A stretch of DNA of 64,000 bases from Fragum whitleyi (taxonomy: Eukaryota; Mollusca; Bivalvia; Cardiida; Cardiidae): positions 37,274,850-37,338,849 of the forward strand of contig OX411558.1 of assembly GCA_948146395.1 (NCBI GenBank). The letters are read 5' to 3'. The notes beneath the pieces were generated by a model. It was not told where the DNA came from and did not search any database. It worked only from the letters and a program-made list of their open reading frames with translations. Below are positions 51,799 to 62,688 of the stretch, in pieces. The first letter of the stretch is position 1. Each line of letters begins with the position of its first letter. The position numbers were made by a program, and so were the translations under genes.

Positions 51799-52027
51799 TT
51801 AACCCTTTCCTGTTTTACAAAATTTTGGACCTGTCCAAATTCAAAGGTTTTGCAGACAAAAATTTAAAGTGGATTTAATTTGAAAAATAACCATTCATTA
51901 GGGTAGAAAATAGTGTGGACAAAGAAGAAATTGCTTGTCAGAAGCAATTTCTTCTTTTTTCACAATGTTTTCTCAATCATAAAATTACAGGCAGGTAAAA
52001 AGCAGGGATTAAACAGCAAAGGGTTAA
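51799..52027. mobile_element. MITE, TTAACCCTTT terminal repeats
   Basis: Near-identical to 20347-20575. It lies about 75 bp from the LTR 3 edge. Confidence 0.87.
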
Positions 52028-52217
52028 CATAGATTGATTGACTGAAATACAATGTAACAACATATTGATGGCTCTAAAGGAATCAGTTGTAACTGGCTCT
52101 ATCAACATAATGGCAGTACATCTGTTTTGCCCTGAACTGTGGAAGTATGAACTCAACTATGATAGACTACAATAAGAGACTGTCTGAGATATGTGAAAAG
52201 TATCAACAGTAGATTTA

Positions 52218-52451
52218 CTCCTTTCCTGTTTAACAGTTTTACAAAATTTTGGACCTGTCCAAATTCAAAGGTTTTGCAGACGAAAATTTAAAGTTGATTT
52301 AATTTGAAAAATAACCATTCAGTAGGGTAGAAAACAGTGTGGAAAAAGAAGAAATTGCTTGTCAGAAGCAATTTCTTCTTTTTTCACAATGTTTTCTCAA
52401 TCATAAAATCATAGACATGTAAAAAGCAGGGATTAAACAGCAAAGGGTTAA
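52218..52451. mobile_element. MITE, TTAACCCTTT family, left end degenerate
   Basis: The body and right end match 20347-20575. The left end reads ACTCCTTTCCTGTTTAACAG, a small rearrangement of the family start. Confidence 0.83.
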
Positions 52452-52738
52452 CAGTTCAAAGGGAAAATGTTTTATTGATCTTTGTGGGGCAGACTAAATA
52501 AAAAATGAAGGTTTCTTTATCTCAATGAAAAGAATCCTAATCAAAGGCCTTTAACAATAAAAGATAGTCTAGTGGAAAATTAATATTTATCAAGCAGAGG
52601 TCACTAGAAAGGAAGGACATCATCAAGATAAAGGCAAATGAAAAAAATTTATCATTTATTTTCTCAGTTTCTTTCAAAATTCAACAGTTTCTATAATACC
52701 TTTGTCCTCAAAATTAATTTTGTTTCCAAGTAGATGAA

Positions 52739-52788
52739 AAAAATATGGAACGCTTCACGAATTTGCGTGTCATCCTTGCGCAGGGGCC

Positions 52789-52828
<40 letters not shown>

Positions 52829-52845
52829 ACAGCCGAAGCGTGTAC
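52739..52845 (-). ncRNA. U6: U6 spliceosomal snRNA
   Basis: The - strand carries the U6 core almost unchanged: ATATACTAAAATTGGAACGA, the invariant ACAGAGA box, AGATTAGCATGGCCCCTGCG, and GACACGCAAATTCGTGAAGC, ending CCATA and a run of seven T (Pol III terminator). The 5' stem reads GTACA...TGTAC around CGCTTCGGC, a set of paired changes from the common animal stem that keeps it fully base-paired. Such covariation suggests a functional or recently functional gene rather than a decayed copy. U6 forms the catalytic centre of the spliceosome with U2. Confidence 0.92.
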
Positions 52846-52870
52846 ATGAGTGTGAGGAAAAAGTGTCAGT

Positions 52871-52876
52871 TTTATA
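52871..52876 (-). promoter_or_regulatory. TATA box of the U6 gene
   Basis: TATAAA on the - strand lies 26-31 bases before the U6 start, the usual place for a type 3 Pol III promoter. A proximal sequence element should lie further upstream but its clade-specific consensus was not recognised. Confidence 0.65.
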
Positions 52877-53160
52877 TTAGATAAAAAATTATATATCTTT
52901 TATTATGGGTATATATTTACATGAAATATTAAGGGGAAATAACCCATTTTCTATGTTAAAATGTTCCTATTACTACAGAAATATATTCAGTTAATCTACA
53001 TCAATAAACAATTCATAACAAAGAAGTATTATGATATGGTTCAGGCCTTTAAGTCAGAAGTTGGAAATCAAATTTTGTTATTATTCATGATTTCTATTAC
53101 ACTGTTTTCAATTGACATGAGCTCCAGATAAGCAAACCAACATGAAATCAATATCATTTA

Positions 53161-54115
53161 TCTGTAACCATTACTTAAACAGTGTACGTGAAAATCTCAT
53201 ACGATCTTATTTTTATGAAATTTATGAACTAAATTTAAATTCCTATATTCAGATTTAATTAGTACAGCAACAGATAAGTTTGAAGCCAAATCAGCGTTTA
53301 TTAACTGAAGCCCAAATATTGATATAGCCCACGATTCAGGAAGTAATTTGATTGGTTAACTCGCAACGGTGGACAGTTTTGTTTGGCTTGAAAAAACATT
53401 CTAAAGAAACATTCTTTTATTTTACCAACTGAAATTGTAAATTAGACTAAAAATTATTCGTTTGATGATAAGATCATGTCAGTTAAAAACTCTAATTTAA
53501 CTGTTCGAAAAAATATTTTTGCCGGTTAAAAGTCGTTCTCCTTAATGACCGCAATCAAAGGGAGACTATTCAATCCGGAACAGCTCCCGAACAGCTCTCG
53601 GAAATTGATTATTTCCCTTATTATGTCAGCTTCTCCATCAATGATAGATGTCACAATCTATCGCTTTATATAAGGCTTTAAAATACACATCCAAGTCGTG
53701 TTAATATCCTAATGTAATTATTTAGCACTAGAATTTCACAGAACAAGTCATTCACCAATTTCTTGATTTCAGGTAAAATCGGGAAATATCCGAAAGTGAC
53801 CAAATGACCAGACTCTTCTCACTTCCTGGAAAATGTTGTTGCATTAGCCTACTACCACAAAAAAACATACTTTACTCAATTCATATGATGTAAAGTCCAT
53901 TAAACTATCCTAACGAATGCACTTTTTTTGCGCAGAGACGCCATCTTTTTCTGCAATGTCTTGATCTTGAACCAGCGCCAGCGTCTGGCCTTGTCACAGA
54001 GTTTGACCAAGTTAATGAGTCACGTGACATAAACCCCCAATGAATCATAGGGGGCGCTACAACGTTTTTTTCGGACAAAAAGTACAATAATTTTACAATC
54101 AGTCCGATGTCGATC
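53161..54115. other. Intergenic stretch, no gene recognised
   Basis: No exon, RNA or clear mobile-element boundary was seen. A TATA-like CTTTATATAAGG occurs near 53664 without a recognisable downstream gene. A 60-codon frame on the - strand near 53.9-54.1 kb shows no known motif. Confidence 0.5.
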
Positions 54116-54390
54116 CAAGGGCGTAACTCCCATTACGCAATTTACGCAAGTGCGTAAAAGAAATAATCCTCCTTTGAAAAATATCGTTGATGAATTATCA
54201 AAACATCGCAACTACAGCTTATTCAAGCTGTAGTTACGATGTTTTGATTATTCTCCGACGTTCAAATTATAAAAAAGAAAGCGGACGGAGGGCATTCATC
54301 TTTTTCACGGTCCGCATATTGTTCTTATCCAATATATTCAACGGTGATCGCCTTCTGACTGCGTAATCATAAATTACACAATCCTATTTT
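54116..54390. mobile_element. MITE with CAAGGGCGTAACT ends
   Basis: It starts CAAGGGCGTAACTCC. A central 25-bp-class hairpin carries AACTACAGCTTATTCAAGCT and GTAGTTACGATGTTTTGAT. It closes in the degenerate TGCGTAATCATAAATTACAC. Related to 34274-34566 and 54657-54940. Confidence 0.72.
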
Positions 54391-54656
54391 AGCCTATGTC
54401 GATCTACTTTTGAAGGAAATGTGGGAAACGAACAAATTCAAGCCAGCTAAATACGCTCATCTTCCCACCATGATTCATGTGCCTCCTTGGGTTACCGTCA
54501 TACGAAATTCGGCCATATAGATAGTATGCGGACTCAGTTGGAATCCAGAATTTCTATGAAGAGTTTCGAACAAACAAAGGCCGGGTGGTTTCGGGACGGT
54601 TTTCAAGTTTTAAACATTTTAACCTTTATCCGTCATAATCTAACTAACTTGTTTTT

Positions 54657-54940
54657 ACAAGGGCGTAACTATTATTTTACACAATAGCGTTATAGAAATA
54701 AATCCTCTTTCGAATAAATGTCGTTGATGAATGATTATAACATTGAAACTACACTCAAGTTGTACATGGTTACGATGTTTTGATTATTCACTAACTCTCT
54801 AAGCATCATTTGAAAAGGCCGGGGAAGCGGACGGAGGAAGTTCATCTTCTGGCACAGTTCACGTGTCGCCTTTATCCTATATATTCTTTGTTGTTCGCAT
54901 TCTGAATGCTTATAAATTTCAAAATCCTAGTTACGCACCC
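54657..54940. mobile_element. MITE with CAAGGGCGTAACT ends
   Basis: ACAAGGGCGTAACTA starts it and AAAATCCTAGTTACGCACCC ends it. The internal TTGATGAATGATTATAACAT and GGACGGAGGAAGTTCATCTT match the sister copies. Confidence 0.74.
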
Positions 54941-55127
54941 CTATCATCATTTACTGAAATTTCATTTTTGACCGTGTCTAAAACGGAAGTCTGCCCGGAA
55001 GTTTTTTCCACAAAAAACTGATGATGAACTGCCGGACAGACAACGGTATGCAAAGATCAGACTGCACAAGGCTGATCTTAGCCAACACTGTCTGCCAAAA
55101 CGTGAACCGGGCCGTGCGCTCAGGACA

Positions 55128-55446
55128 CCAGCCCGATTAGCTCAATTGGTAGAACACCGGACTTCAAAACCATCGAAGTTCGACCGCGTGGGTTCGATTC
55201 CCGGGCTGGTACACTAACAACTAATTGGCCGGCTTTCGCCGGATGAGACGTTAAACCGAGGCCCCGTGAGACGGTGCTTTACATCGGGCACGTTAAAGAA
55301 CCATGGCCGCGATGTCAGCAGTACTTTCGTCATGTATCCTTGCATTATCTCCTGTAACAACTAACTGTCTTCTGGGGGCGTCGCACCGTGGGCATGTGCT
55401 ACGGTAGCGACGATAAATAAACGGAAAATTCACACACACACACTCG
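55128..55446 (+). mobile_element. tRNA-derived SINE family 3
   Basis: The head GCCCGATTAGCTCAATTGGT with AGAACACCGGACT has a tRNA A box, and GGGTTCGATTCCC is the B box. The 3' half cannot form a full tRNA acceptor/T arm, so it is not a tRNA gene. The long body (GATGAGACGTTAAACCGAGG, GGGCACGTTAAAGAACCATG) ends at GATAAATAAACGG and a CA repeat. It is a well-preserved member. Confidence 0.82.
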
Positions 55447-55494
55447 CGTTCAGGATCACAAAAGGTTCCGTGTGCAAACAGTTTTCATATTACA

Positions 55495-55590
55495 GTACTC
55501 CGCTTTGCACCTGCACTCGGTGTGTAAAGCGGGGTATAATTGGTAAACTATTTCACACCTTTTTTGTCATCCTGAACGCAGGGCAGGCAA
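55495..55590 (+). repeat. Interspersed repeat with CTTTGCACC palindrome
   Basis: CCGCTTTGCACCTGCACTCG is followed by GTGTGTAAAGCGGGGTATAA, a hairpin related to 33925-34050. Both are followed by TTTTGTCATCCT. Confidence 0.6.
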
Positions 55591-56029
55591 TGTCATGAAC
55601 AGCAGAAAAAAAACTTGAAAGAATTGGGCTTCATATGTTGGGTTCGTTTGAACTCCCGAACCCCCTCCGCAAACTTCCGCCAATAGTGAACTGATCATCC
55701 TGTTCAACGTCACCCCGGGCTGATTTCTGAATCAGTGAGAAAATCATCCATGCCGCCGTTTCCGGAATATTGGACTCGTTACTTGTGTTAAAATGAGACC
55801 TACGGTTGACCTTAGCTTGAACTCAAGTGATCTTCAGTCAATGAATAAACGTGATTTTTTACGCCGGAATTCCGCTTAGGTGCTTTTTGTTGGGATTAGG
55901 ATCGTTTCACTGATATTTCTCATGATGTGGAAATAGCTCGGCTGTTTTCGGAGAAAACCCAAGATATTATGATCACCGAGGCGTCGGTCGCGTTGGTCTA
56001 GGCGTTGATGTTGGCCGCGGTTGCCGTGA

Positions 56030-57240
56030 CAAACTTTAACCTTGATCATATCTCATTTGTTATTGAAGACATTCTCCATCACAAGAGCTACTCAGACCAT
56101 CAGGGGGATTCCCTGGACAAGTAGAACATAATTTTCTACTAGTCAAGGATCAACATGAACTTGCCCTCAAAAAAAGGGAATATATGAATAAGAGAAATTA
56201 TTTATTTTTCATACCCATTCTCTGTAACAACTTAAACAATTTTGGCACACATGGTCTCCGATTTTGATGAAATTTCACATACAGGAAGGGACTAATAATA
56301 AGAGAAGAAATTGACAAAAAAATGTTTTTAGATCATCTGGTTACCATGGCAACGACTTTCAATGCACGGAATTTGCAAAATAAAGCTTTTTTGAAGCTAT
56401 ATAATTTGGTCTTTATATGAAGATAATGGTTGATTTTGTATGTATTGGATAGACTTAGACCTAAAATTTTGAACTAGATCTTTTGTTGTGTCAGTTTGTG
56501 TCAAAAAGGTTGGTTATCATGACAACAAATGTGACTTATTTTGATTAATTGATGTCAAAATGTTGATTTAATTTCCTGATTTTCTTCGCTTATAAATGAC
56601 ATTCGATATGTAGATGGAATTTATTATATAAATGGAGCAACTTAGATACAAATTATTTTGTTGTTGTGTACATTGGTAACCTTTACAACGGTAACTATGG
56701 CTCATAATATGGCTGCTTTTTGTTACTTCTGAGTTATTTTTTAAATTTTTGCAGCATGATGATCATTGGGACATATCTATTAAAAAGTGCTCTTTCAAAA
56801 ACCACAAAAAAATCATTGGGGATTTTTATTACCATGGCAACCATTTTTATTATTTTCTTTAATCAGCTATTTAAAGTCCCCGAAAGTTATTATGTGAATG
56901 TTAATGTGGTATTTCCTTGTAAAACAGAAAACAATGTCTGTATATTGTCATTACATTCGAAAAAATGCAAAAATCAATATTTAGTATTTGTTTTTATGCT
57001 ATGGAAACATAAGCAAACAACGTATGCCCAAAGATATTATTAATTCATATGAGAGAACCATGATGTCGTACTTATATATTGTGTGTTTTTATTTAAGTTT
57101 GTGCTGCATAACTGATATACATGTATTTACCTTTAAACTTGCAAGAAGGGACTTTTTCAATCTTTAACGTCTGTTTCCATGGCAACCAGAAGTGATTTTA
57201 AGATTTTTTTTATCTTATTTTTACTTTTGGGTCAGCTCTA
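56030..57240 (+). repeat. Degenerate repeat with recurring CCATGGCAAC words
   Basis: It begins with GACAAACTTTAACCTTGATC (shared with 20.05 kb). TTACCATGGCAAC-type words recur near 56338, 56513, 56673, 56829 and 57175, spaced roughly 160 bp apart where intact. It looks like an old tandem-core element. A 107-codon hydrophobic frame at 56720-57043 is low-complexity and not supported as a gene. Confidence 0.5.
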
Positions 57241-57603
57241 GCCTCATGTTTAAATTGTATCAAAATTTGAGACTAAGGATTCACAGAGCTTTTACACAGA
57301 AATTCCTGTGTTGGAGTTTTTGCGCCGGGATGCAGAAAATCCAAAATCGGAGCAATTCATAACAGGATACAGAGACGAACCCCTCCGGATCTGCCACTGA
57401 CATACTGCAGAGTATGCCAACATGGCCAAAACTCCCACAAGACAGTTCTTACAGATAGTCCAAGGACAAATGACGAAACTATAGATGAGATTCCACTAGC
57501 ATTTTGTATTGCCGAGTGTATTTTGTTTTGCTAAATATTGATCATCAACGCAAAAGGTCTCAGCTTAACATCTAATCCGAAGCACGATTTGTTAGCATAC
57601 CAG

Positions 57604-57705
57604 CCAGAGAATAAAATCCATGTTATCAAACTTCTTGACGTCAGGAACTCTATCGATTGAGTTCCTGATATCACGAAGTTTGATATCATGGATCATATTC
57701 TCTGG
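57604..57705. repeat. Hairpin (foldback), ~100 bp
   Basis: CCAGAGAATAAAATCCATGT and TATCAAACTTC are answered by GAAGTTTGATATCATGGATC and ATATTCTCTGG, around ACTCTATCGATTGAGT. The arms pair over about 45 bp with few mismatches. Confidence 0.82.
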
Positions 57706-58612
57706 CAGACAACCAAAGTGATGGATAAATCCTTGACTTTAAAGCCAATTTAGAAAGCAAAACAAAACATTATTTTTGTTATACTTCTATTTTTATCTTA
57801 AATAAGTTACCGCTCGAGCAATATATACATGATTTTTTACAAAGAAACTTTATACCATCTATGAAATATTTTCATCATAGTTTTGAGGATAAACTAATAT
57901 AGAAAAGAAAAACTGTGACATGAACATGAAAGAGTTGATGCCTCTCTTATCATTTTCTCATTAGAAATCATAGTTTGAAATAGTACTATTACTTAATAAC
58001 TTTTGATCTCTTTTCCTACATGTAATATTTTAACCTATGACCCCTTAAATTTGATGTACTAAAGAAATACAAGTGAGAAATAACATACTGCCAAACAGCC
58101 AATTTCTTTTGACAAGCAATTTCTCCTTTTATCACAATGCTAACTGACTGAATAGGGCATTTATGTCACTTTTTCACACACTCTAAATTATAGTATTCAA
58201 CATTATTATATATTTTTTGTTTTAATTGGGTTTAAATCCAATTTTAACAGTTTTTCAGTTACATGTATATTGAACCTGGAACATCTAGGAATGGATCGCT
58301 GGTATTTTATCCACCAGTATTACCATTATATTCTTTCAAAGCCTCAAGCTGCCACCCAGCTAAATTCAACGATTATCCACCCATTGGTAAGAGACGAATG
58401 TAAATGGAAATGAAAATGAATGGATAGGATATGTGCTGCCACCATCTAATGAGCGAATGATAGTTTGCTTAATTTAATAGAATGGGCAGCTAGTAGCTCA
58501 GATGAAAGGTTGGGCAGAACAAGCAGTCTGACAAGGGTCAACACTATTTGAACTTCCCAGATGGTTCCTTTTTGTGTGACTGGTCACATTTTGATCCAAT
58601 ATTAGTGTAAAT

Positions 58613-58618
58613 TTTATT
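58613..58618 (-). promoter_or_regulatory. GMPPA: Candidate GMPPA polyadenylation signal
   Basis: AATAAA on the - strand about 46 bases after the stop codon. A short 3' UTR would result; unproven without transcripts. Confidence 0.45.
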
Positions 58619-58663
58619 GATTGTGAATATGCCACTTTATTTGAATGTCAATATTGCTGTAGA

Positions 58664-58764
58664 TCACAAGATGATCTGGTTCTTGTAGCTGCCGTTTAAC
58701 TCCTTATTTGGTAATACTATGGAATTTAGGATGATCACCTCGGATGGTACATGAACATCAGATC
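58664..58764 (-). CDS. GMPPA: GMPPA terminal coding exon
   Basis: Acceptor TTTTCCAG. It encodes [19 protein letters not shown] and [13 protein letters not shown], then TGA. The ending NQIIL is the family's conserved C-terminus. Confidence 0.95.
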
Positions 58765-61700
58765 CTGGAAAAGAAATCACATGAATCTCTTATATATTGT
58801 CAGTTAAATTCACAAATCTTTTAACTACAAATCTTCTTACTACAGCTTGATCAAAGCTATAGTAAGAAGGTTATGGAATTACAACAATGATATGAAGGAA
58901 ACATTTAACCCTTGTCTTGGTGAACTAGAAATAATCAGGCAATGGCAGGGGGTATAGACAAAGATCAGCCTGCATGTTATGAGCAGTCTGATCTTAATCT
59001 TTACCTTATTTTCATTATTTAACCAGAAAAATCTCTTCTTTTATTTGTCAAAGGAAACACAAACATGAATGAGTGCATGCAGGGCTTTCAGCACATTGAT
59101 TATAATCCAATTTTCAAAAGGTTTTTATTCAGTATGACAAGGGTTCAAGTCAAAAAACACACCTAAGAAAGTACAAACATATGTGTTTTCTATTAAGATT
59201 TTCTTTTTCTCAAATAGCCCCCATTATCTTCTTTGACAAACAGCCATCAAAGACTTCTATGTCTTATACATATGTAAAATCCCTTTTTAGAATGATGACA
59301 TCATCATTACATCATCTAGCGCAAATTTTCATGGAATTTCTATAACTTTGCCGATTCAAATTTGGTTTTTAATGTACAAACTGTTGTTTATGTGAGAAAA
59401 AGTATCCTTACTCGATTTGCATGAAAGAAACTGATCTTACCCTAGTTTAGAATAGAAAAATTATTATGCTAGCCTTACATTTTCATTCATTAGGATTAGC
59501 TGGTGTCATACAAAATCTCAAAACAGATCTTATATTTCTCATTATTTCAACCCTTTTAACCCTTGTCATGCTGAACCCAGAATATTCCTGCTTTAACAGG
59601 AGGTATAGACAAAGATCAGCCTGCACATATGTGCAATCTGATCTTAGTTTATGCCACCCGAATTTCATTTTCAAACCAGAAAGGTGTAAAACAATGTATT
59701 TCTGAAATCAATACATACTCACATTTGGTTAACTTCCAGTGCTTTCACTACTTTGATCTTTACATTCATTTTGAAAAGATTTTTAGTCAGCTTGACAAGG
59801 GTTAAAATAGATTAAGAACCATGAAATTTGATCATTCAAAGGGACTGAACTCTTTTTACTCTTAATAATATTTCAGCTAAATCGCTGCTGTTTGAGAACC
59901 TTACTATGGCTTTCTGATATTTATCTTATAACTATACAAGTATCCGTATGATAACAACCCGTATGATATTTTTTATGATATCACATAGTTATTTTTAGAA
60001 CAATAATATCATACAGTTATTTTTAGAAACTAGCATTTAAGTTAGAAACATCGACTAAAACAAGACAAAAAGAGGTTATAAGATAAATATAATACGTACT
60101 AAGTGTATTGTATGAAAAAATATCTAACTCGGTTGTGAGAATTGGTAATTGTCTCGGCAGAGCCTCGACAATGATCAATTCTCCCAACCTCGTTAGATAT
60201 TTTTTTCCATACAAAACACTAAGTACGTATTATATATTTCTCACACCAGAATAACCACAAAGCCCTTCCTCAGGCTGCTCAATTCACTCACAGTCATTGA
60301 TACGGGGTAAATGTACCTTAGCCTTAGATTGAACCTGTGACCTTATTTCACTACTCACTGTGTTATGACAGGGGCCCTAGAATTTTTTTGTGGGAGAGTC
60401 AATGACTCCTTAATAAAGAGGGCATAAATGTCTTAAGTTAGTGGACCTGTAAAAGTTCCACAACAGTTCTGAAGTCATGAACTTCAACAGTGTTAACTAA
60501 GATTTCCTAATGATTTCATTAGGAAACTTTGGTTAACATGGTGAAAGATCATTTGTTCCGAAATGTTGGGGAATTCACGGGTCCACTACCCTAAGGCAAC
60601 CACATGGATATACAGATGGATGAACAGACAGAGAATGATTACACAATATGCCTCCAATCTAATCCATGCAGGGGAATAATAAGATATTTCATATCTCACC
60701 AATAACAGTGATAGAAGGGTTGAGTTTTCCTTCATTGGAGAATGTGGGAATAGCTTCTAGTTTAGCAAATGGTTTATTTGGGTTTGGATCATTTGGAGTT
60801 CCTTCAATCCTCGTCCAGGTTCCAACCTGACTGTTCCAGCCTATAATACTGTATAGGATACAACAATGGTCCTAAAAATAGAATCAAGAGGATTCCCAAG
60901 TTTCTAAAAATAGAAATGAAAGGATCATCATGTAAAGGATCCCCATTTAAAGTATCTAAAAGAAAACAAAGAATTTGCAATATTACAGTAAAAGCAATTG
61001 ATGACTCGGCAAAAACAGTTGTAACTGCCTATATGTTTATAGGCAGTTACAACTGATTCTCATCAAGTCATCAAAATTGTCTGTTTGGTTTGGATCATTT
61101 GTTGTTCCTTCAATCCTCGTCCATGTCCCAACCTGACTGTTCCAGCCTATAATACTGTATAGGATACAACAATGGTCCTAAAAATAGAATCAAGAGGATT
61201 CCCAGATAAAAGTTTCTAAAAATAGATGCAAGAGGATCATAATGTAAAAGTTTCTATAACTGGGAAACAATAGGACAACCATACAAAAGTTTCTAGGATA
61301 AGATAAGAGCTATAAGACGATGATGGCCCAGAGTCAAACAGTTGTAATTGTCTTTATGTTTATAGACAGTAACAACTGATAAAAAACTAACCTTGTTTTT
61401 GTTAAATTATGTTCTGTACTGTGATATTTATTGGTATAGGTTATTTAATTTTGATTTTAACTATAATTGCCTCTCTAGGTCACCCACAGCAAGGACCGCA
61501 ATGGAAATAAGGGTTTACTCCTTTTTGCGTTATCCTTGTTGTTAGGAAGCATGTCATGGTTCTTTCAAATTTAAGTAATCTATAATTTCTTATTTCGAAT
61601 TGTGTATTTTTATATGACTTTATCCCATGAACCATTATATGTTACCTATGCCTAAATAAAACTATTATTATTCTCATACAACTGATAGGAAAATGGTCCA

Positions 61701-62284
61701 AAAGATAAAATCAAGAGGATTGACAAATATAATTTTCTAAAATTAGAATTATATAAAAGTTAGGCAAATTGTTTATTTGAGTTCAGATCATTAATCCTGT
61801 TTATGCAGTAATTATATACCAAGATCAGCCTTCATGAAAGTATATGACTAAATATTTTATAATAACTTAAATTTCAAAATAAATATTCACTAACATTTAG
61901 TTCTTTCAGCACCTTCATTCCTTTGATCTTGATGATTCAGTATTTAATTTTGTTTCTAATTGTTTCATATGACTTTGTGTTTCTTTTTAAACTTCAGGGA
62001 ATATCTGCTTTGGCTCAGGTGCTTACAGCCTTAGTTTTGTTAACCAAAAATTTCAATATTTCTAATCTGTGTGGGTTTGACCCAAGCCAGCAACAAAAAG
62101 TTTTTCTGCTATGCTGAGTAACAGATTTAAAACTAGTAAAAGCAGCGTAATAGAAGTTGATGTATTTCAAAATCCAACGAAATTTACCAACCTGCAATAC
62201 AGCACCCTCTAGTACAACAGACTCCCGCACTCTTACACCTTCCCCTACAACACAGTTCTTTCCTATTGTAACATTGGGACCTAA
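58664..62284 (-). CDS. GMPPA: GMPPA, last three coding exons
   Basis: This is the C-terminal part of mannose-1-phosphate guanylyltransferase regulatory subunit alpha. Exons in gene order are 62284-62192, 60871-60700 and 58764-58664, with GT-AG junctions and matching phases. They encode 121 residues: [94 protein letters not shown] and the terminal SYKNQIIL. By family knowledge this is the left-handed beta-helix (hexapeptide repeats) through which GMPPA binds GMPPB and feeds back on GDP-mannose synthesis in the cytosol. The nucleotidyltransferase domain exons lie beyond the right edge of the window or in it unrecognised; none was seen in 62,285-64,000. The gene is convergent with DIP2. Confidence 0.94.
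58905..59150. mobile_element. MITE family TTAACCCTTGTC, diverged right end
   Basis: TTAACCCTTGTCTTGGTGAA starts it, and TTCAGTATGACAAGGGTTCA ends it with the last TTAA mutated. Confidence 0.8.
59556..59805. mobile_element. MITE family TTAACCCTTGTC
   Basis: TTAACCCTTGTCATGCTGAA at the left is mirrored by CAGCTTGACAAGGGTTAA. The internal AGATCAGCCTGCACATATGT is shared with 28.3 kb. Confidence 0.87.
59914..60240. repeat. Half-copy of the foldback element
   Basis: It matches the left arm of 3505-4129 from TATCTTATAACTATACAA to GAGGTTGGGA-type sequence, and ends at the expected centre. It lacks the second arm. It lies between the last two GMPPA coding exons. Confidence 0.83.
60700..60871 (-). 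CDS. GMPPA: GMPPA exon (beta-helix, GTPND block)
   Basis: Acceptor TTTTTAG, donor GTGAGA. It encodes [35 protein letters not shown] and [10 protein letters not shown] partial copy lies 306 bp upstream. Confidence 0.95.
61018..61053. repeat. 36-bp hairpin GTTGTAACTGCC...GGCAGTTACAAC
   Basis: A perfect inverted repeat of GTTGTAACTGCCTATA around a short loop. Related hairpins lie at 61341-61376 and 63196-63231, so this is a small dispersed palindromic family. Confidence 0.85.
61088..61177 (-). repeat. GMPPA: Partial upstream copy of the GMPPA exon at 60700-60871
   Basis: On the - strand this ~90-bp block repeats the first half of the exon, including GGCTGGAACAGTCAGGTTGG and the acceptor CTATTTTTAG. 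It lies 306 bp upstream in gene direction. Flanking AGAATCAAGAGGATTCCCA is also copied. It loses similarity before the exon middle. Confidence 0.88.
61341..61376. repeat. Diverged 36-bp hairpin of the same family
   Basis: GTTGTAATTGTC and GACAGTAACAAC around TTTATGTTTATA. Confidence 0.75.
62192..62284 (-). CDS. GMPPA: GMPPA exon (beta-helix)
   Basis: Acceptor GTTACAG, donor GTTGGT. Its 31 codons start LGPNVTIG and end EGAVLQ, typical hexapeptide-repeat turns. Confidence 0.94.
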
Positions 62285-62320
62285 CTGTAACAGAGAATAT
62301 CAACTTGCCATTACAGTCTA

Positions 62321-62646
62321 TCTTGCTCAAGCAACAACGTCTATTAAGCGACCGATTTTATTAAGCGACCACCATAAAAAGTCCCTTCACCGAAAGCAAA
62401 ATCTCTGAAAAGAGGACATTCTGAATGAACAAATGGTTATTGTTGAATCTTATGTTATTGGAACGCATTAGAATCATCTCTTGAGACGATTCTAATGGGT
62501 TCGATTGTCATAGAAGTCAGTACAACTTGACTGACAATCTATAAATGCTATCAAAATTAGCTGTCATATTTATCATGGTATTTCGTTTAAAGCGACCATT
62601 CCAATAAACGACCGCTTTTTTGTGGTCCCTTAAGTGGTCACTTAAC
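62321..62646. mobile_element. MITE-like element with AAGCGACC-type ends
   Basis: TCTATTAAGCGACCG near the left and GGTCCCTTAAGTGGTCACTT at the right match 30222-30576. A second AAGCGACCATT appears inverted-like near the right end. It lies upstream of the GMPPA exon. Confidence 0.65.
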
Positions 62647-62688
62647 ACAAGTTTTACTGTTACTGGTTATCTATTCAATTCTACACTA

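Larger units (their letters stand above)
52023..53160 (+). repeat. Right copy of the segmental duplication
   Basis: Colinear with 34950-37480 (see that entry). It contains the intact U6 gene and a MITE absent from the left copy. Confidence 0.88.

Noticed and set aside
53905..54087. 60-codon basic frame on the - strand as a first exon
   Set aside because: No downstream exon, donor context or recognised motif supports it.
55128..55215. Possible tRNA gene
   Set aside because: The A and B boxes are present, but too few bases follow the T loop to build the T stem and acceptor, and a SINE body follows.
56720..57043. 107-codon hydrophobic frame as a membrane protein
   Set aside because: It is AT-rich and low-complexity, lies within a degenerate repeat, and has no family match or splice context.
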